A stretch of DNA of 64,000 bases from Tautonia sp040717455 (lineage in GTDB: Bacteria > Planctomycetota > Planctomycetia > Isosphaerales > Isosphaeraceae). Location of the stretch: assembly GCF_040717455.1 (NCBI RefSeq), contig NZ_JBFEFH010000010.1:1-64000 (forward strand), written 5' to 3'. Both the position numbers and the translations under genes were made by a program. Positions within the stretch are counted from its first letter, which is position 1; every line of letters starts with the position of its first letter. Below are positions 9,063-18,353 of this stretch, in pieces. The notes beneath the pieces were generated by a model. It was not told where the DNA came from and did not search any database. It was given only the letters and a program-made list of their open reading frames with translations.

Positions 9063-10475
9063 TCAAAGGTTGCTCAATCGTCCGGTCGAGTCGCCGAAGC
9101 GGGCCAAGTCGTCGACGCCCATCAGGTCGGCCATGCTGAGGAACAGGTTGGCCATCGGCTCGGAGTTGTGCCGGACGTAGCGCCCGGTGGTGAAGGCCCC
9201 GCCGGCGCCGCCGGCCAGGACGATCGGCAGGTTGTCGTGCGTGTGGCGGTTGCCGTCGGCGTTGCCGCTGCCGTAGACGATCATCGAGTTGTGCAGGAGC
9301 GAGTTGCCGTCGGCGTCGGGGGTCTGCCGCAGGCGGTCGAGGAACCGGGCGAACTGCGAGACGTACCACCGATCGATGTCGGAGATCTTGTCGACCCAGT
9401 CCTGCCGGTTCTGGTGGTGCGAGAGGTCGTGGTGCCCCTCGGAAACCCCGATGAAGTCGAACGAGCGGTTGCTGCCGTCGTGCGCGAGCAGGAAGGTGGC
9501 CACCCGGGTCGAGTCGGTCTGGAAGGCCAGGAGCATCATGTCGTACATGAGCTGCACGTATTCGCCGAACTCGGGCGGGACGCCCGGCGGCGTGTCGATG
9601 CCAGGGTCGGCCGGGGGGCCGAACTGCTCGGCCTTCTCGATCCGGGACTCGATCTCCCGGACGCCCGTCAAATACTGGTCGAGCTTGTGCCGGTCCTCGG
9701 CGTCGAGCCGACGCTGCATCGACCGCGCCTCGTCCATCACGAAGTCGAGGACCGAGCGCTGCTCCTGCCGCCGACGCTCCAGGTTCGCGCGCCGCTGCTC
9801 GGGCGGCCCTTCGCCGAAGAGTCGCTCGAAGGCGAGCCGCGGGTTCGACTCGGGGGCCATCGGCGTCGTCGGCGACCGCCACGAGAGGTTGAATTGGTAG
9901 GCACAGGCATAGCCCGAGTCGCACGCCCCCGAGCGTCGGCCCGGTTCGCACGACAGTTCGAGCGACGGCAGACGCGTCTGATGCCCGATCCGCCGCGCGA
10001 TCGCCTGGTCGATCGAGACGCCCGCGCGTACGTCGGTCGCGCTCTTGTTCAGGCGGACGCTCGTCAGGAAGGTGCCGTTGCCCCGGGCGTGGTCCCCCGC
10101 GCCGTCGGGACCGGCGGTGGCGTTGATCTGGTCCAGGCCGCCGACGACCTGCACCAGGTCCCGCACCGGCTCCAGCGGCTCCAGGGTCCGGCTCAGTTGG
10201 AAATCGGCGCCCGAGCCCTCGGCCTTCGGCCACCAGGTCGAGGGGATCGCCCCGTTCGGGAAGCAGATGAACGCCGTCCGGAGCGGGGCGCCCGAGGCGG
10301 TCGTGGCGGCCAGCGCCGCGCCGCCCGGGGCCGGTGCCGAGGCGGCCAGCACCCCCGTCGGGCGCCACGAGGCGAGGGCCGGCAGCGCGACGCACGTCCC
10401 CAAGCCTCGGAGGAATCGTCGGCGGCTGAAATCGGCACGAGGGTCCTGGGCGATCGGATCGATGCGGTCGGTCAT
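9063..10475 (-). CDS. DUF1552 family exported protein (Tat signal)
   Basis: 470 residues, a DUF1552 protein, a planctomycete family of unknown biochemical role regularly encoded with DUF1592-type cytochromes. The N-terminus has a twin-arginine signal (SRRRFLRGLGTCVALP, about 17-32). Typical blocks include FICFPNGAIPSTWWP, GDHARGNGTFL and VYGSGNADGNRHTHDNLP near the C-terminus. It lies 41 nt after the DUF1592-type gene on the same strand, so the two are probably cotranscribed and act together outside the cytoplasm. Confidence 0.93.
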   Translation of the reverse strand: MTDRIDPIAQDPRADFSRRRFLRGLGTCVALPALASWRPTGVLAASAPAPGGAALAATTASGAPLRTAFICFPNGAIPSTWWPKAEGSGADFQLSRTLEPLEPVRDLVQVVGGLDQINATAGPDGAGDHARGNGTFLTSVRLNKSATDVRAGVSIDQAIARRIGHQTRLPSLELSCEPGRRSGACDSGYACAYQFNLSWRSPTTPMAPESNPRLAFERLFGEGPPEQRRANLERRRQEQRSVLDFVMDEARSMQRRLDAEDRHKLDQYLTGVREIESRIEKAEQFGPPADPGIDTPPGVPPEFGEYVQLMYDMMLLAFQTDSTRVATFLLAHDGSNRSFDFIGVSEGHHDLSHHQNRQDWVDKISDIDRWYVSQFARFLDRLRQTPDADGNSLLHNSMIVYGSGNADGNRHTHDNLPIVLAGGAGGAFTTGRYVRHNSEPMANLFLSMADLMGVDDLARFGDSTGRLSNL

Positions 10476-10516
10476 AACCTTTGAATTCCCCTTCGAGGTT
10501 CGAGGGATCGACTGAC

Positions 10517-13180
10517 TCAGTCGGTTCCGATGATCCGGTCGCCCGGATCGGACGTGGTGTTCTTGGTATTGGCGTTGGTTTCGGCGGTGGTCGTCGCCGC
10601 CGGCCCGCGTCGCCGCTGAAACGGCGGCGATTCAATGACCCCGAGGATCAAGGTCGAGGCGCGTCCCCCGCTCGATTCGAGGCGATCAACCAGCGTGTCC
10701 ACCGTGTGAACGTCGTGGTACTCAAGCCCTCGGCCGAGGGCATACGTCAGCATCTTCTCGACCAGGCATCGGTAGAAGTCGTGCCGACGGTCCTGGGCGA
10801 GGATCCGCTTCAGGTCCTGCACCGACCGGAACGGCTCGCCGGTGATCAGGACGCCCGAGGCGTCGATCGGGCCGGTGCGTTCCACCTCGCGGTACATGCC
10901 CAGCGCGTTGAAGTGTTCCAATGCCAGGCCGAGCGGGTCCATCCGGTTGTGGCACGAGTTGCACAGGGGGTCGCTGCGGTGCAGCTCCATCGCCTCGCGG
11001 ACCGAGGGGATCCGGCCGCCCAGGTCCTTCCCCGCTTCCTCCAGCGACGGAATATCGGGCGGCGGCGGCGCCGGCGGTGTGCCCAGGATGTTCTCCAGGA
11101 TGAACAGCCCCCGCTTCACGGGCGAGGTCCGGTCCGGGTTCGAGGTCACCGCCAGCAAGGTCCCCTGGGTGAGGATGCCGCCCCGGGGGCTGTCGGCCGG
11201 CAGGTCGACCCGCCGCATCTCGTCCCCTTCCACCCCCTCGATCCCGTAGTGCCGGGCGAGCCGTTCGTTGAGGAAGGTGTAGTCGCTGTCGAGCAGCTCG
11301 ATCAGGCTGCGGTCCTCCCGGACGATCGTCTCGAACAGCAGCTCCGTCTCCCGACGCATGGCGACGCGCAACGAGCGGTCCAGTTCGAACTGGCGGAAGC
11401 GGTCGCGGGAGCGGCCGAACTGCTCGCGGACCTCGTCCAGCTCGGCCCGCTCGGCGTCGGTCAGGTCCTCGAACGACTTCCGCCGCAGCTCCCGGAACCG
11501 CTCGCGGCGGGCCTCGGCCTCGGGGTCGGGGGGCTCGTCCCGGGAGAGGACGGCGAAGGCGTTGATCGGGATCGAGTCGATGTTGCGGACCTGGAGCCAC
11601 TGGCCGACGAAGTTCCGCACGAACTGGTTCGAGCGCTCGTCGGCCAGCATCCGATCGACCTGCTCGGCCAGGTTCGCCCGCAGCTCCCCCCGATCGGCCA
11701 GGGCGAACAGCTCGTCGTCGGGCATGGTCGACCAGAGCAGGTACGACAGCCGGGAGGCCAGGGCGTACTCGTCGATCAGCGGGTGCGGCCCGGGACTTCC
11801 CGGCTCGATCCCCTCCTCGCGGAAGAGGAACCGCGGCGAGGCGAGCACGGCCACCATCGCCTGCGAGACTCCGGCCTCATAGGTCGCCCCCGGCTCGTCG
11901 GCGATCGCCAGGGCCAGGTCGGTCAGACGCTCGGCGGTCTCGTCTCCCACGGGTCGGCGGAAGGCCCGGGTGGAGAACCGGGCGAGCAGGGCGCGGGTAT
12001 ACGCGCGCAATTCCTCAGGATCGTCGGGCACGGTGCCGGGGAAGAACCGCTCGTAGTTCGCCGGCCGGACGAGATGCTCCTCCTCGAACGGCCCGAGGAC
12101 CTGGGCCGAATCGAGCCGGAGCGTGAGCGACCGGACCTGCTCGGCCTCCGGGGTCAAGGGCTCGACGGTCAGGGTGATCTCGTGGTCGCCGGCCGCCCAG
12201 TCCAGGTCGATCGGGAAGCGGTACGACTGGCCCGACTGCCTCGCGAACTCGCGGCGGAACCGCTCCTCGCCGTCCACCGCCACCACCAGCAGGCAGCGGT
12301 TGGCGTCGAACCGGTCCTCGACGTAACGCTCGGTGGCGGAAAGATTCAGGACGACCTGATAGGTGCCGTCGTGCTCCACCCCGACCGTCGCGGCCACCTC
12401 GGCCGGCTCGTAGTAGGAGAGCGAGAGCGACCCCTCCCCCCTCCGACCGAACCCACCGAATCGCCGCCCAGGCTCGGAGGGCGGACGATCGTTCTCATCC
12501 TCCCCCACGGGCCGGAACCGCCGGCCGCCGATCGAGCGCTCGGGGACGGTCCCCGAGCTGGTCGGGACCGCCCGGCCCACAATATCCTGCGCCGCCGCGA
12601 TGTAACGCTCCATCAACAACGGGGAAATCGTCAGGACGTCGGCGATGGTGTCGAAGCCGTGTCCGGTGTCGTCGGCCGGGAACTCGGCCTCGACGTTGAA
12701 GTCGACGCCCATCAGGTCGCGGATCGTGTTCCGGTACTCGGTCCGATTCAGCCGTCGGACCGTGACGCGGCCGGGGTCGGGGTGCTCGGGGTCGATGGCG
12801 AAGGCGTCGTACGTGATCCAGTCAAGCAGGATCTTCCGCTCCTCGTCCGACGGCTGCGGATGGTCGGACGGGGGCATGATCTCGGCCTGCACGTTCTTGA
12901 GCACGGCCAGCCACGAGGCCCGGATCTCGGGCTCGGCCCAGTCGCCCGCATCGGCCAGGGTTTCCAGGTCCACGTTCCCCTTGTTCACCCCGAGCGCATG
13001 GCAGGCGTAGCAATTGTCTTCGAGGATCGGCCGGATCACCTCGTCGAAGCGATCGTCGGCACCCCGCGCGATTGCCGGCCCGACCGCGACGCAGGCGAGC
13101 ACCAAGGCCATCGGGATCATCCGAAGGGAGCTCCCAACCACGGCTCGATTGCGGATCAGTCTCATCTCGAAGATTCGCAT
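10517..13180 (-). CDS. DUF1587/1595/1592/1588/1585 multidomain protein with haem motifs
   Basis: 887 residues from the start at 13180, chosen because it is followed at once by a basic-hydrophobic signal sequence; 13270 is open but adds a non-signal leader. Domain order: a cytochrome-c-like segment with CYACH near residue 57, DUF1587 (RLNRTEYRNTIRDLMG), a beta-rich possibly carbohydrate-binding insert, DUF1595, DUF1592, DUF1588 with a second haem-like CNSCH (SCHNRMDPLG), and DUF1585 at the end. This is the standard planctomycete arrangement, thought to be periplasmic and linked to polysaccharide or redox metabolism, though the reaction is unknown. First gene of the pair with DUF1552. Confidence 0.92.
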   Translation of the reverse strand: MRIFEMRLIRNRAVVGSSLRMIPMALVLACVAVGPAIARGADDRFDEVIRPILEDNCYACHALGVNKGNVDLETLADAGDWAEPEIRASWLAVLKNVQAEIMPPSDHPQPSDEERKILLDWITYDAFAIDPEHPDPGRVTVRRLNRTEYRNTIRDLMGVDFNVEAEFPADDTGHGFDTIADVLTISPLLMERYIAAAQDIVGRAVPTSSGTVPERSIGGRRFRPVGEDENDRPPSEPGRRFGGFGRRGEGSLSLSYYEPAEVAATVGVEHDGTYQVVLNLSATERYVEDRFDANRCLLVVAVDGEERFRREFARQSGQSYRFPIDLDWAAGDHEITLTVEPLTPEAEQVRSLTLRLDSAQVLGPFEEEHLVRPANYERFFPGTVPDDPEELRAYTRALLARFSTRAFRRPVGDETAERLTDLALAIADEPGATYEAGVSQAMVAVLASPRFLFREEGIEPGSPGPHPLIDEYALASRLSYLLWSTMPDDELFALADRGELRANLAEQVDRMLADERSNQFVRNFVGQWLQVRNIDSIPINAFAVLSRDEPPDPEAEARRERFRELRRKSFEDLTDAERAELDEVREQFGRSRDRFRQFELDRSLRVAMRRETELLFETIVREDRSLIELLDSDYTFLNERLARHYGIEGVEGDEMRRVDLPADSPRGGILTQGTLLAVTSNPDRTSPVKRGLFILENILGTPPAPPPPDIPSLEEAGKDLGGRIPSVREAMELHRSDPLCNSCHNRMDPLGLALEHFNALGMYREVERTGPIDASGVLITGEPFRSVQDLKRILAQDRRHDFYRCLVEKMLTYALGRGLEYHDVHTVDTLVDRLESSGGRASTLILGVIESPPFQRRRGPAATTTAETNANTKNTTSDPGDRIIGTD

Positions 13181-13328
13181 AGCGGTTGCTGGATCGTCGT
13201 TCACCGTGACCTTCGGGGTTCGAACCTCAAGACCGATCGAGGCGGGGTGCCCCACAGTGTAAAGCGACACCGGAGAGCACCCTGCGCCCTGTTCTCATCG
13301 GAATGTTCAACCTTTGGGTGCCATCCGA

Positions 13329-14297
13329 TCAGGCCCGGGGGCGACGCCGGATGCTCGGGAAGCCGGTCTCGTCCCTCGCAATGTATTCGTACGGCGGGGT
13401 TTCGGCAAACTCTTGCCACGGTTGATCGAGGTCGGGGAAGGAGGACTCGAAGTCGGCGACGCCGTGAATGAACAGGCGATAGCGGAGGTCGAGCGGGTGG
13501 TCGGCCGCCACGCCGTACGCCTCCGGGTGGGAGAAGGCGGCCGACATCCAGCCGTCGCGGCGGACGTGCCAGTGCGACGGGTGCCTCGGGTTGTCCGGGT
13601 GGTCGAAGTAGGCGATCCCCTCCATCACCCCAGGGGCGACGGGTCCGGAGTAATCGACCCAGCGGTTCCGGGTCTCGAAGATCGCGTCCTCGCCGATCCC
13701 CCCTTCCGACCCGGTCAGCCGGCCCCCCCCGAACTGCTCGGAGATCGTCTTGGCCAGTCGGACGCCGAGGAAGCCGAAGTTCGTCTTGCCCAGCGCGACG
13801 GGCCGGCCGTCGGGCGAGGTGAACCGCGATTGCAGGTCGAGCGCGTAGCAGCCCTGCCACCGGACGCTCGGCTCGACGGCGGCGATCAAAAGCTGCGACA
13901 GGCGATTCTTGCCGTCGGCGTACCAGTCGATCTCGGCGGCGAAGGCGGCCCAATCGGGTCCGTCCTCGTACCAGAGGACCCGCTTGTGCCGCACCTGGAT
14001 GTCGGTGTTCGGCACCTCTCCCCAGAAGTTGACGTCGTCGACGAACTGGTGGCCGAACCAGACCGAGCGGTGATGCTCGTGGCCGACCGGGTGCGGGTGC
14101 CCGATCCGCGTCAGCTCCTTCCCCGACGGCCCGAGCACGGGGACGAAGCACGGGCGCGGCTTGCCCGGCTCGAACTCGTAGCCGACGACCTCGCGGCCGT
14201 CGATCCGCAGCGAGGCCCGCTCAAGCTGCGGGATCGCCTGGCACCTGGGGAAGACGAAGTCGCTGGAGTCGGATTGAGGAGAGCGGCGTCCGGTCAT
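13329..14297 (-). CDS. PmoA-like DUF6807 family protein
   Basis: 322 residues matching the DUF6807 (PmoA) family, common in Planctomycetes near sugar-related oxidoreductases and without a proven function. Telling blocks: the His-rich HPHPVGHEHHRSVWFGH near residue 80, NFGFLGVRLAKTISEQFG, GVMEGIAYFDHP and the GWMSAAFSH region. No signal peptide is obvious. The start codon overlaps the stop of the upstream gene by 4 nt (ATGA), a sign of translational coupling. Confidence 0.85.
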   Translation of the reverse strand: MTGRRSPQSDSSDFVFPRCQAIPQLERASLRIDGREVVGYEFEPGKPRPCFVPVLGPSGKELTRIGHPHPVGHEHHRSVWFGHQFVDDVNFWGEVPNTDIQVRHKRVLWYEDGPDWAAFAAEIDWYADGKNRLSQLLIAAVEPSVRWQGCYALDLQSRFTSPDGRPVALGKTNFGFLGVRLAKTISEQFGGGRLTGSEGGIGEDAIFETRNRWVDYSGPVAPGVMEGIAYFDHPDNPRHPSHWHVRRDGWMSAAFSHPEAYGVAADHPLDLRYRLFIHGVADFESSFPDLDQPWQEFAETPPYEYIARDETGFPSIRRRPRA

Positions 14298-15247
14298 GGC
14301 TGGTCGTCCGATTCGGGTTCGGTTTCGGGTTCGGATTCGGGACTGTCCATGCGGAGGGCATAGAACGGCCGTTCGCGGTCGAGGATCAGGACCGTGCCGG
14401 CCATCGCGCCTTTCCCCTCGGAAAAGAGCCGGGCCCGGTATTCCTGCCGAGACCGGGGGAACTGGATCGAGAACCGCACGGGGGGATCGGTGCCGGCCTC
14501 GACCTCGCCGACCACCTCGTACGAGGTCCCCGTCTGGTCCGACCGCAGGCGGCCCGTCACGGCCCGACCCTCCACCGCCAGGTCGAGCGTGCCGGTCTGC
14601 GAGCCATCCGCGAACAGGCGATAGCGGCCGGCGTAGTCGCCGGGCACGATCACCCGGCCGGCCGAGGGAACACCCGGCGCCGCTTCGGCGAACCTGGGAG
14701 GCTCCGTCAGCACGAAGAGCGAGGCCCCGCCGACCGCCTCAAGCCTCGTCCCGCCATCCGCCTCGTCGCGGACGAAGGCGAGGTCGCCCCCCTGCCCCTC
14801 CGGCACGACCTGGCCGGAGTCGAGGTCGTACTGGAAGCCGTCGAACAGGACGACATTCTCCCCCTGGGCCAGGCGATCGGGGGCCGCGCCCCCGCCGCCT
14901 TCGAACGTGGCGAAGCGTTCCAGGATGAGGATGGCGACCGGCTTGTCGCGGTCTTCCGGGTCACTCCCGTCGCGAGGCGGCGGCGACCAGAACCCGGGGG
15001 CGAGCATCACCCGGCTCGGGTTGCCCTGGTCCGTCTCGACGACGAGGACCGGCGACCGGATCCCGTCCAGGAGATTCGGCAAGGCCAGCAGGTCGGTCAG
15101 CGCCAATGCCTCGCGGGCCTCGGCCCCGGAGCCAGTGCCCTTCGGAATCGCGGCGAGCGTGCGGCCTTCGAGCCGGTCGAAGTCGTCGGCCAGGCCGATT
15201 GCCGGGCTCAACGCCAGCAACGCGATGAAGCCTTGGCGACAGAACAT
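14294..15247 (-). CDS. Secreted hypothetical protein with acidic repeat tail
   Basis: 317 residues from the start at 15247, where a clear signal peptide begins (MFCRQGFIALLALSPAIGLA). The longer frame to 15547 adds a low-complexity leader. The mature part looks beta-rich, including a segment of alternating strands (about 205-270) with the style of a small barrel domain. The C-terminus is a Glu/Ser/Pro/Thr repeat encoded by alternating GATTCGG/GGTTCGG-like units at about 14305-14340. Family not recognised. It overlaps the DUF6807 gene by 4 nt, so both probably serve one process. Confidence 0.7.
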   Translation of the reverse strand: MFCRQGFIALLALSPAIGLADDFDRLEGRTLAAIPKGTGSGAEAREALALTDLLALPNLLDGIRSPVLVVETDQGNPSRVMLAPGFWSPPPRDGSDPEDRDKPVAILILERFATFEGGGGAAPDRLAQGENVVLFDGFQYDLDSGQVVPEGQGGDLAFVRDEADGGTRLEAVGGASLFVLTEPPRFAEAAPGVPSAGRVIVPGDYAGRYRLFADGSQTGTLDLAVEGRAVTGRLRSDQTGTSYEVVGEVEAGTDPPVRFSIQFPRSRQEYRARLFSEGKGAMAGTVLILDRERPFYALRMDSPESEPETEPESDDQP

Positions 15248-15646
15248 GGCAAGCCTCTCCAGAAACCAGGGCAAGGAAGGGGAAGCGTCTGCGAAAGCGG
15301 CTCCCCATGCCCCCCCTCGGACCGGCCCCCGCGTCGCCCTTCGACCCGTGATCGAACCAGACGGCGACGCTTTTGCCATCACGCCCTGCCCGGCTTGGGT
15401 CCGCTTGATCCTCCCCTTTTCGATCCGATCGGCAGGCCGATCGACCGTCGGCGGAGGGGGTGGAGGGAAGGACCGTTCCGTCGCATCGTGACGCGAGATC
15501 CCGCTGAACGGAAGGGAGCGATGGATGCACGCCTCAAAAAAATTCAAAAATTCTCAACGAAGAGGGATCGCCTGGACCATCGAAACCGGGTAATGTCGAC
15601 GATGTGAGACTCCCGCTCGGGTCGTGCCGGGAGCCTCGTCGGCCGG

Positions 15647-15674
15647 GGCGGCCGGCACGCACGTGCCGGCCGCC
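15647..15674. repeat. Perfect 12-bp GC hairpin in a 584-nt non-coding gap
   Basis: GGCGGCCGGCAC (15647-15658) pairs exactly with GTGCCGGCCGCC (15663-15674) around a 4-nt loop. It sits in the gap 15248-15831 between two minus-strand genes: downstream of ThuA and upstream of the secreted protein. It could end ThuA transcription, though no T-tract follows. No convincing gene is present in the rest of the gap; frames there are Arg/Pro-rich with no start context. Confidence 0.6.
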
Positions 15675-15831
15675 CGCCGACATCGCGAGAGGGTCGGCGG
15701 GCCGCACTGCCCCCCCCCAACCTTCGGCCTCCGCGTCCAGGGCGAGCAGCGATCGCCTCCGATCGCTCCCCGCCCGCCGCCACGCCTCGATCATGCTCAT
15801 CCCCCGGCCGGGCGGGTCCGGCCGATCGCGG

Positions 15832-16836
15832 TCAAGGTGTCAGGGCATGGGCCGAGGGCTTGACGCCCTTCGTGTAGGCGTTGAAGCCGAAGGGGGTCGG
15901 ATTGTACTCGCCGACGAGGTCGACGGGGGTGCCCTCCTCGGGGATCTGGCCTTCCATGCCGAGGCACCAGTAGGCGGCATTGACCAGCAAGCGACGCAGG
16001 CCCTCGCTCTCCAAATCGACGGATGAACCGGCGGTTGTGGTGAAGATGCGAGCGTCCTTGTACGTCTTCGTCCAGGCGATCGGCATCATCGGGTCGTTCT
16101 TCTCCCCCTCGACGGGCGGGTCGTCGGGGCTCATGCCGGCGACGACCTGGCCGAGGATGAGCGGTCGGCTGTCACCGGGCAAGGGGAGCGTGACGCCGTA
16201 GACGTCGGTCGGCCCCCAGATGTCGCCGTCGTCGATGCCTCGGGTGATCGGGTGCTCGTCGGCGCCGGGGGCGACGATGCCCCGGGTGCTCTCCGACCCG
16301 TGCGTGCCGTGGTGGCTGATCCAGGTCTCGCCCAGGACCTGGCGGCCGAACCCGCCGTCCCAGTCCCGGCTCCTCCAGGAGTAATGGGCATAGGTCGAAT
16401 CTTCGGGCAGGTTGAAGGCATGGGTCGAGGTCCGCATTCCGATGATCGGCTTGCCCGATTCGACATAGTCAACAATGTACTTCATCTGCTCATCCGGCAG
16501 GCCGCGGAAGCGCAGGGCCATGATGACCAGGTCAGCATCCTCGAGCGCCTCCAGGCCGGGGATGTTGCCGCCGTAGTTCGGGTCGATCTCGCCGGTTTCC
16601 GGGTTGATTGCGAAGAGCACGGTGCACGTGAAGCCGTGATGCGTGGCCAGGATCTTGCCGAGCTGGGGCAAGCCTTCCTCGGAGCGGTATTCCTCGTCCC
16701 CCGAGATCAGGACGATCTGCTTCCCCTCCCCCGGGCCGGAGCCCCCTTCGTAGACGACCCAGGGGTCGTCTGCCGAGGCGGCGCCACCCAGGCAGAGCAT
16801 TCCAAACACGGCGGCGAATGCGAAAAGTCGAGACAT
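15832..16836 (-). CDS. Secreted ThuA domain protein
   Basis: 334 residues from the start at 16836, which opens a signal peptide (MSRLFAFAAVFGMLCLGG). The mature protein has the ThuA glutamine-amidotransferase-like fold: VLISGDEEYRSEEGLPQ, DLVIMALRFRGLP, GMRTSTHAF and HHGTHGSES. ThuA proteins are linked to disaccharide use (trehalose in rhizobia) and are expanded in Planctomycetes. It follows the Gfo/Idh/MocA gene by 59 nt on the same strand, a recurrent pairing that suggests joint action on a sugar substrate. Confidence 0.88.
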   Translation of the reverse strand: MSRLFAFAAVFGMLCLGGAASADDPWVVYEGGSGPGEGKQIVLISGDEEYRSEEGLPQLGKILATHHGFTCTVLFAINPETGEIDPNYGGNIPGLEALEDADLVIMALRFRGLPDEQMKYIVDYVESGKPIIGMRTSTHAFNLPEDSTYAHYSWRSRDWDGGFGRQVLGETWISHHGTHGSESTRGIVAPGADEHPITRGIDDGDIWGPTDVYGVTLPLPGDSRPLILGQVVAGMSPDDPPVEGEKNDPMMPIAWTKTYKDARIFTTTAGSSVDLESEGLRRLLVNAAYWCLGMEGQIPEEGTPVDLVGEYNPTPFGFNAYTKGVKPSAHALTP

Positions 16837-16895
16837 CAGCGTATTTCCTCGATGAAGTGAATTGTAATTCGCAAACTCGAAAGAATTCATCAATC

Positions 16896-18200
16896 TTAAA
16901 GCGTCCAGGGATCCCGGTAGGCTCGGGAGAGCAGGGCGTTGGCCTCGTCGTCGTCCTTGAAGCGCTCGGCGGCCGGGTCCCAGGTCAGCGGCCGGCGCAC
17001 CTGGTAGCCGATGACGCCCAGGTGGCAGACGGTCGCCGTGCGGTGGCCGACCTCGGCCGAGGCGACCGGCCGGGCGTCACCCCGGATCGAGTCGAGGAAG
17101 TTATCGTAGTGGCTGCCCCGGGCATCGACCCGCTCGGCGTCGTCGGGCAAGGGTTCGGCCAGGGATTCGGGCTCGGTGGCGAACTTCGAGCGGCCGACGC
17201 GGATGATCCCCTCGGTCCCCTCGAAGGTGCAGTCGTCGGGACCGCCGTGGATCATCTCCACGCCGTTGTCGTAGACGAATCGCAGGCCGGTGGTCCCCTC
17301 GGCCGGCGGCTCGATCGCAACGGGGCCGGACTCGTGCTTCTTCAGGGCCCACTGGGCGATGTCGAAGTGGTGGGCCCCCATGTCTGCGATCCCGCCGTTG
17401 CCATAGGGGGCATAACTGCGCCAGTCGGGGAAATGGTTGTGGATACCTTGAGGACAGAGGACCTCGTTGTAAGGGTGGAACTCGGCCGGGCCGACCCAGA
17501 AATTCCAGTCGGTCCCTTCGGGGACCTCCTGCGCCACCAGATCGACGGGCTTCGGGGGGCCGCCGACGCCGACGCGGATGGTCTTCACCTCGCCGATCCG
17601 GCCGTTCCAGACCAGCTCGACGGCCCTCGGGAAGTTGCCGCCGAACTCGCCGGGGCTGCGCTGCTGGCTGCCGGTCTGGAAGGTGATGCCGTTGCGCTCG
17701 ACGGCGTCGGCGATGGCGCGGCCCTCGGCGACGAAGTGGGTCAGCGGCTTCTCGCAGTAGATGTGCTTGCCGGCGTCGGCGGCCATGATGCAGGGGATGG
17801 CGTGCCAGTGGTCAGGCGTGGCGATGATGACGGCGTCGATGTCGTCGCGGGCGAGCAGCTCGCGGAAGTCGGCGTAGACGTCGCAGCCGGAGAATGAGGC
17901 GGAATCGTCCCGACGGGCGACGGCGTCCTCGATCCGGGCCTTGGTGTCGTCGCGGCGCTCGGCGACGACGTCGGCCACGGCGACGACCTGGGCGTCGGGC
18001 CGCCGGGCCATGCGGACCGCCAGGCCGCGCCCCTGGATGCCGACGCCGATGACGCCGAAGGTGATGCGGTCGTTCGGCCCCACGCGGCGGACGCGGGCGA
18101 AGGCCGGCGCGGCGGACAGGGCGAACCCGGCGGCGAGCGAGCTGCGGAGGAATCGGCGACGCGAGGGCAAGGCAATCGACTTCGGTCGAGACATCGTCAT
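16896..18200 (-). CDS. Tat-exported Gfo/Idh/MocA family oxidoreductase
   Basis: 434 residues. The Tat signal is SRRRFLRSSLAAGFALSAAP near residue 13. The Rossmann fold follows (FGVIGVGIQGRGLA, VADVVAERRDD), then the hallmark EKP as HIYCEKPLTH with the catalytic lysine kept, and a C-terminal alpha/beta substrate domain (about 200-400). It likely oxidises or epimerises a sugar or cyclitol with NAD(P). The start could be 18200 or 18194, six nt apart. Divergent from the alpha/beta hydrolase gene and upstream of ThuA in the same likely operon. Confidence 0.92.
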   Translation of the reverse strand: MTMSRPKSIALPSRRRFLRSSLAAGFALSAAPAFARVRRVGPNDRITFGVIGVGIQGRGLAVRMARRPDAQVVAVADVVAERRDDTKARIEDAVARRDDSASFSGCDVYADFRELLARDDIDAVIIATPDHWHAIPCIMAADAGKHIYCEKPLTHFVAEGRAIADAVERNGITFQTGSQQRSPGEFGGNFPRAVELVWNGRIGEVKTIRVGVGGPPKPVDLVAQEVPEGTDWNFWVGPAEFHPYNEVLCPQGIHNHFPDWRSYAPYGNGGIADMGAHHFDIAQWALKKHESGPVAIEPPAEGTTGLRFVYDNGVEMIHGGPDDCTFEGTEGIIRVGRSKFATEPESLAEPLPDDAERVDARGSHYDNFLDSIRGDARPVASAEVGHRTATVCHLGVIGYQVRRPLTWDPAAERFKDDDEANALLSRAYRDPWTL

Positions 18201-18353
18201 CACGGCTCCGTGGTCAAGAGAGGATTGAGACCGGCGGGCGGGACTGACCCTTGGCGGCGGGCCCCCCCCTGGCATTAGACTACCGCGAGTGTCCCCTGTG
18301 AAGGCGCCGGAAGGCCATCCTCCCCGAACTCCCGATCGCATGGAGTTGCCGTC

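Noticed and set aside
15534..15800. Small minus-strand frames in the 15.2-15.8 kb gap
   Set aside because: They run through a GC hairpin and have no start context or protein-like composition.
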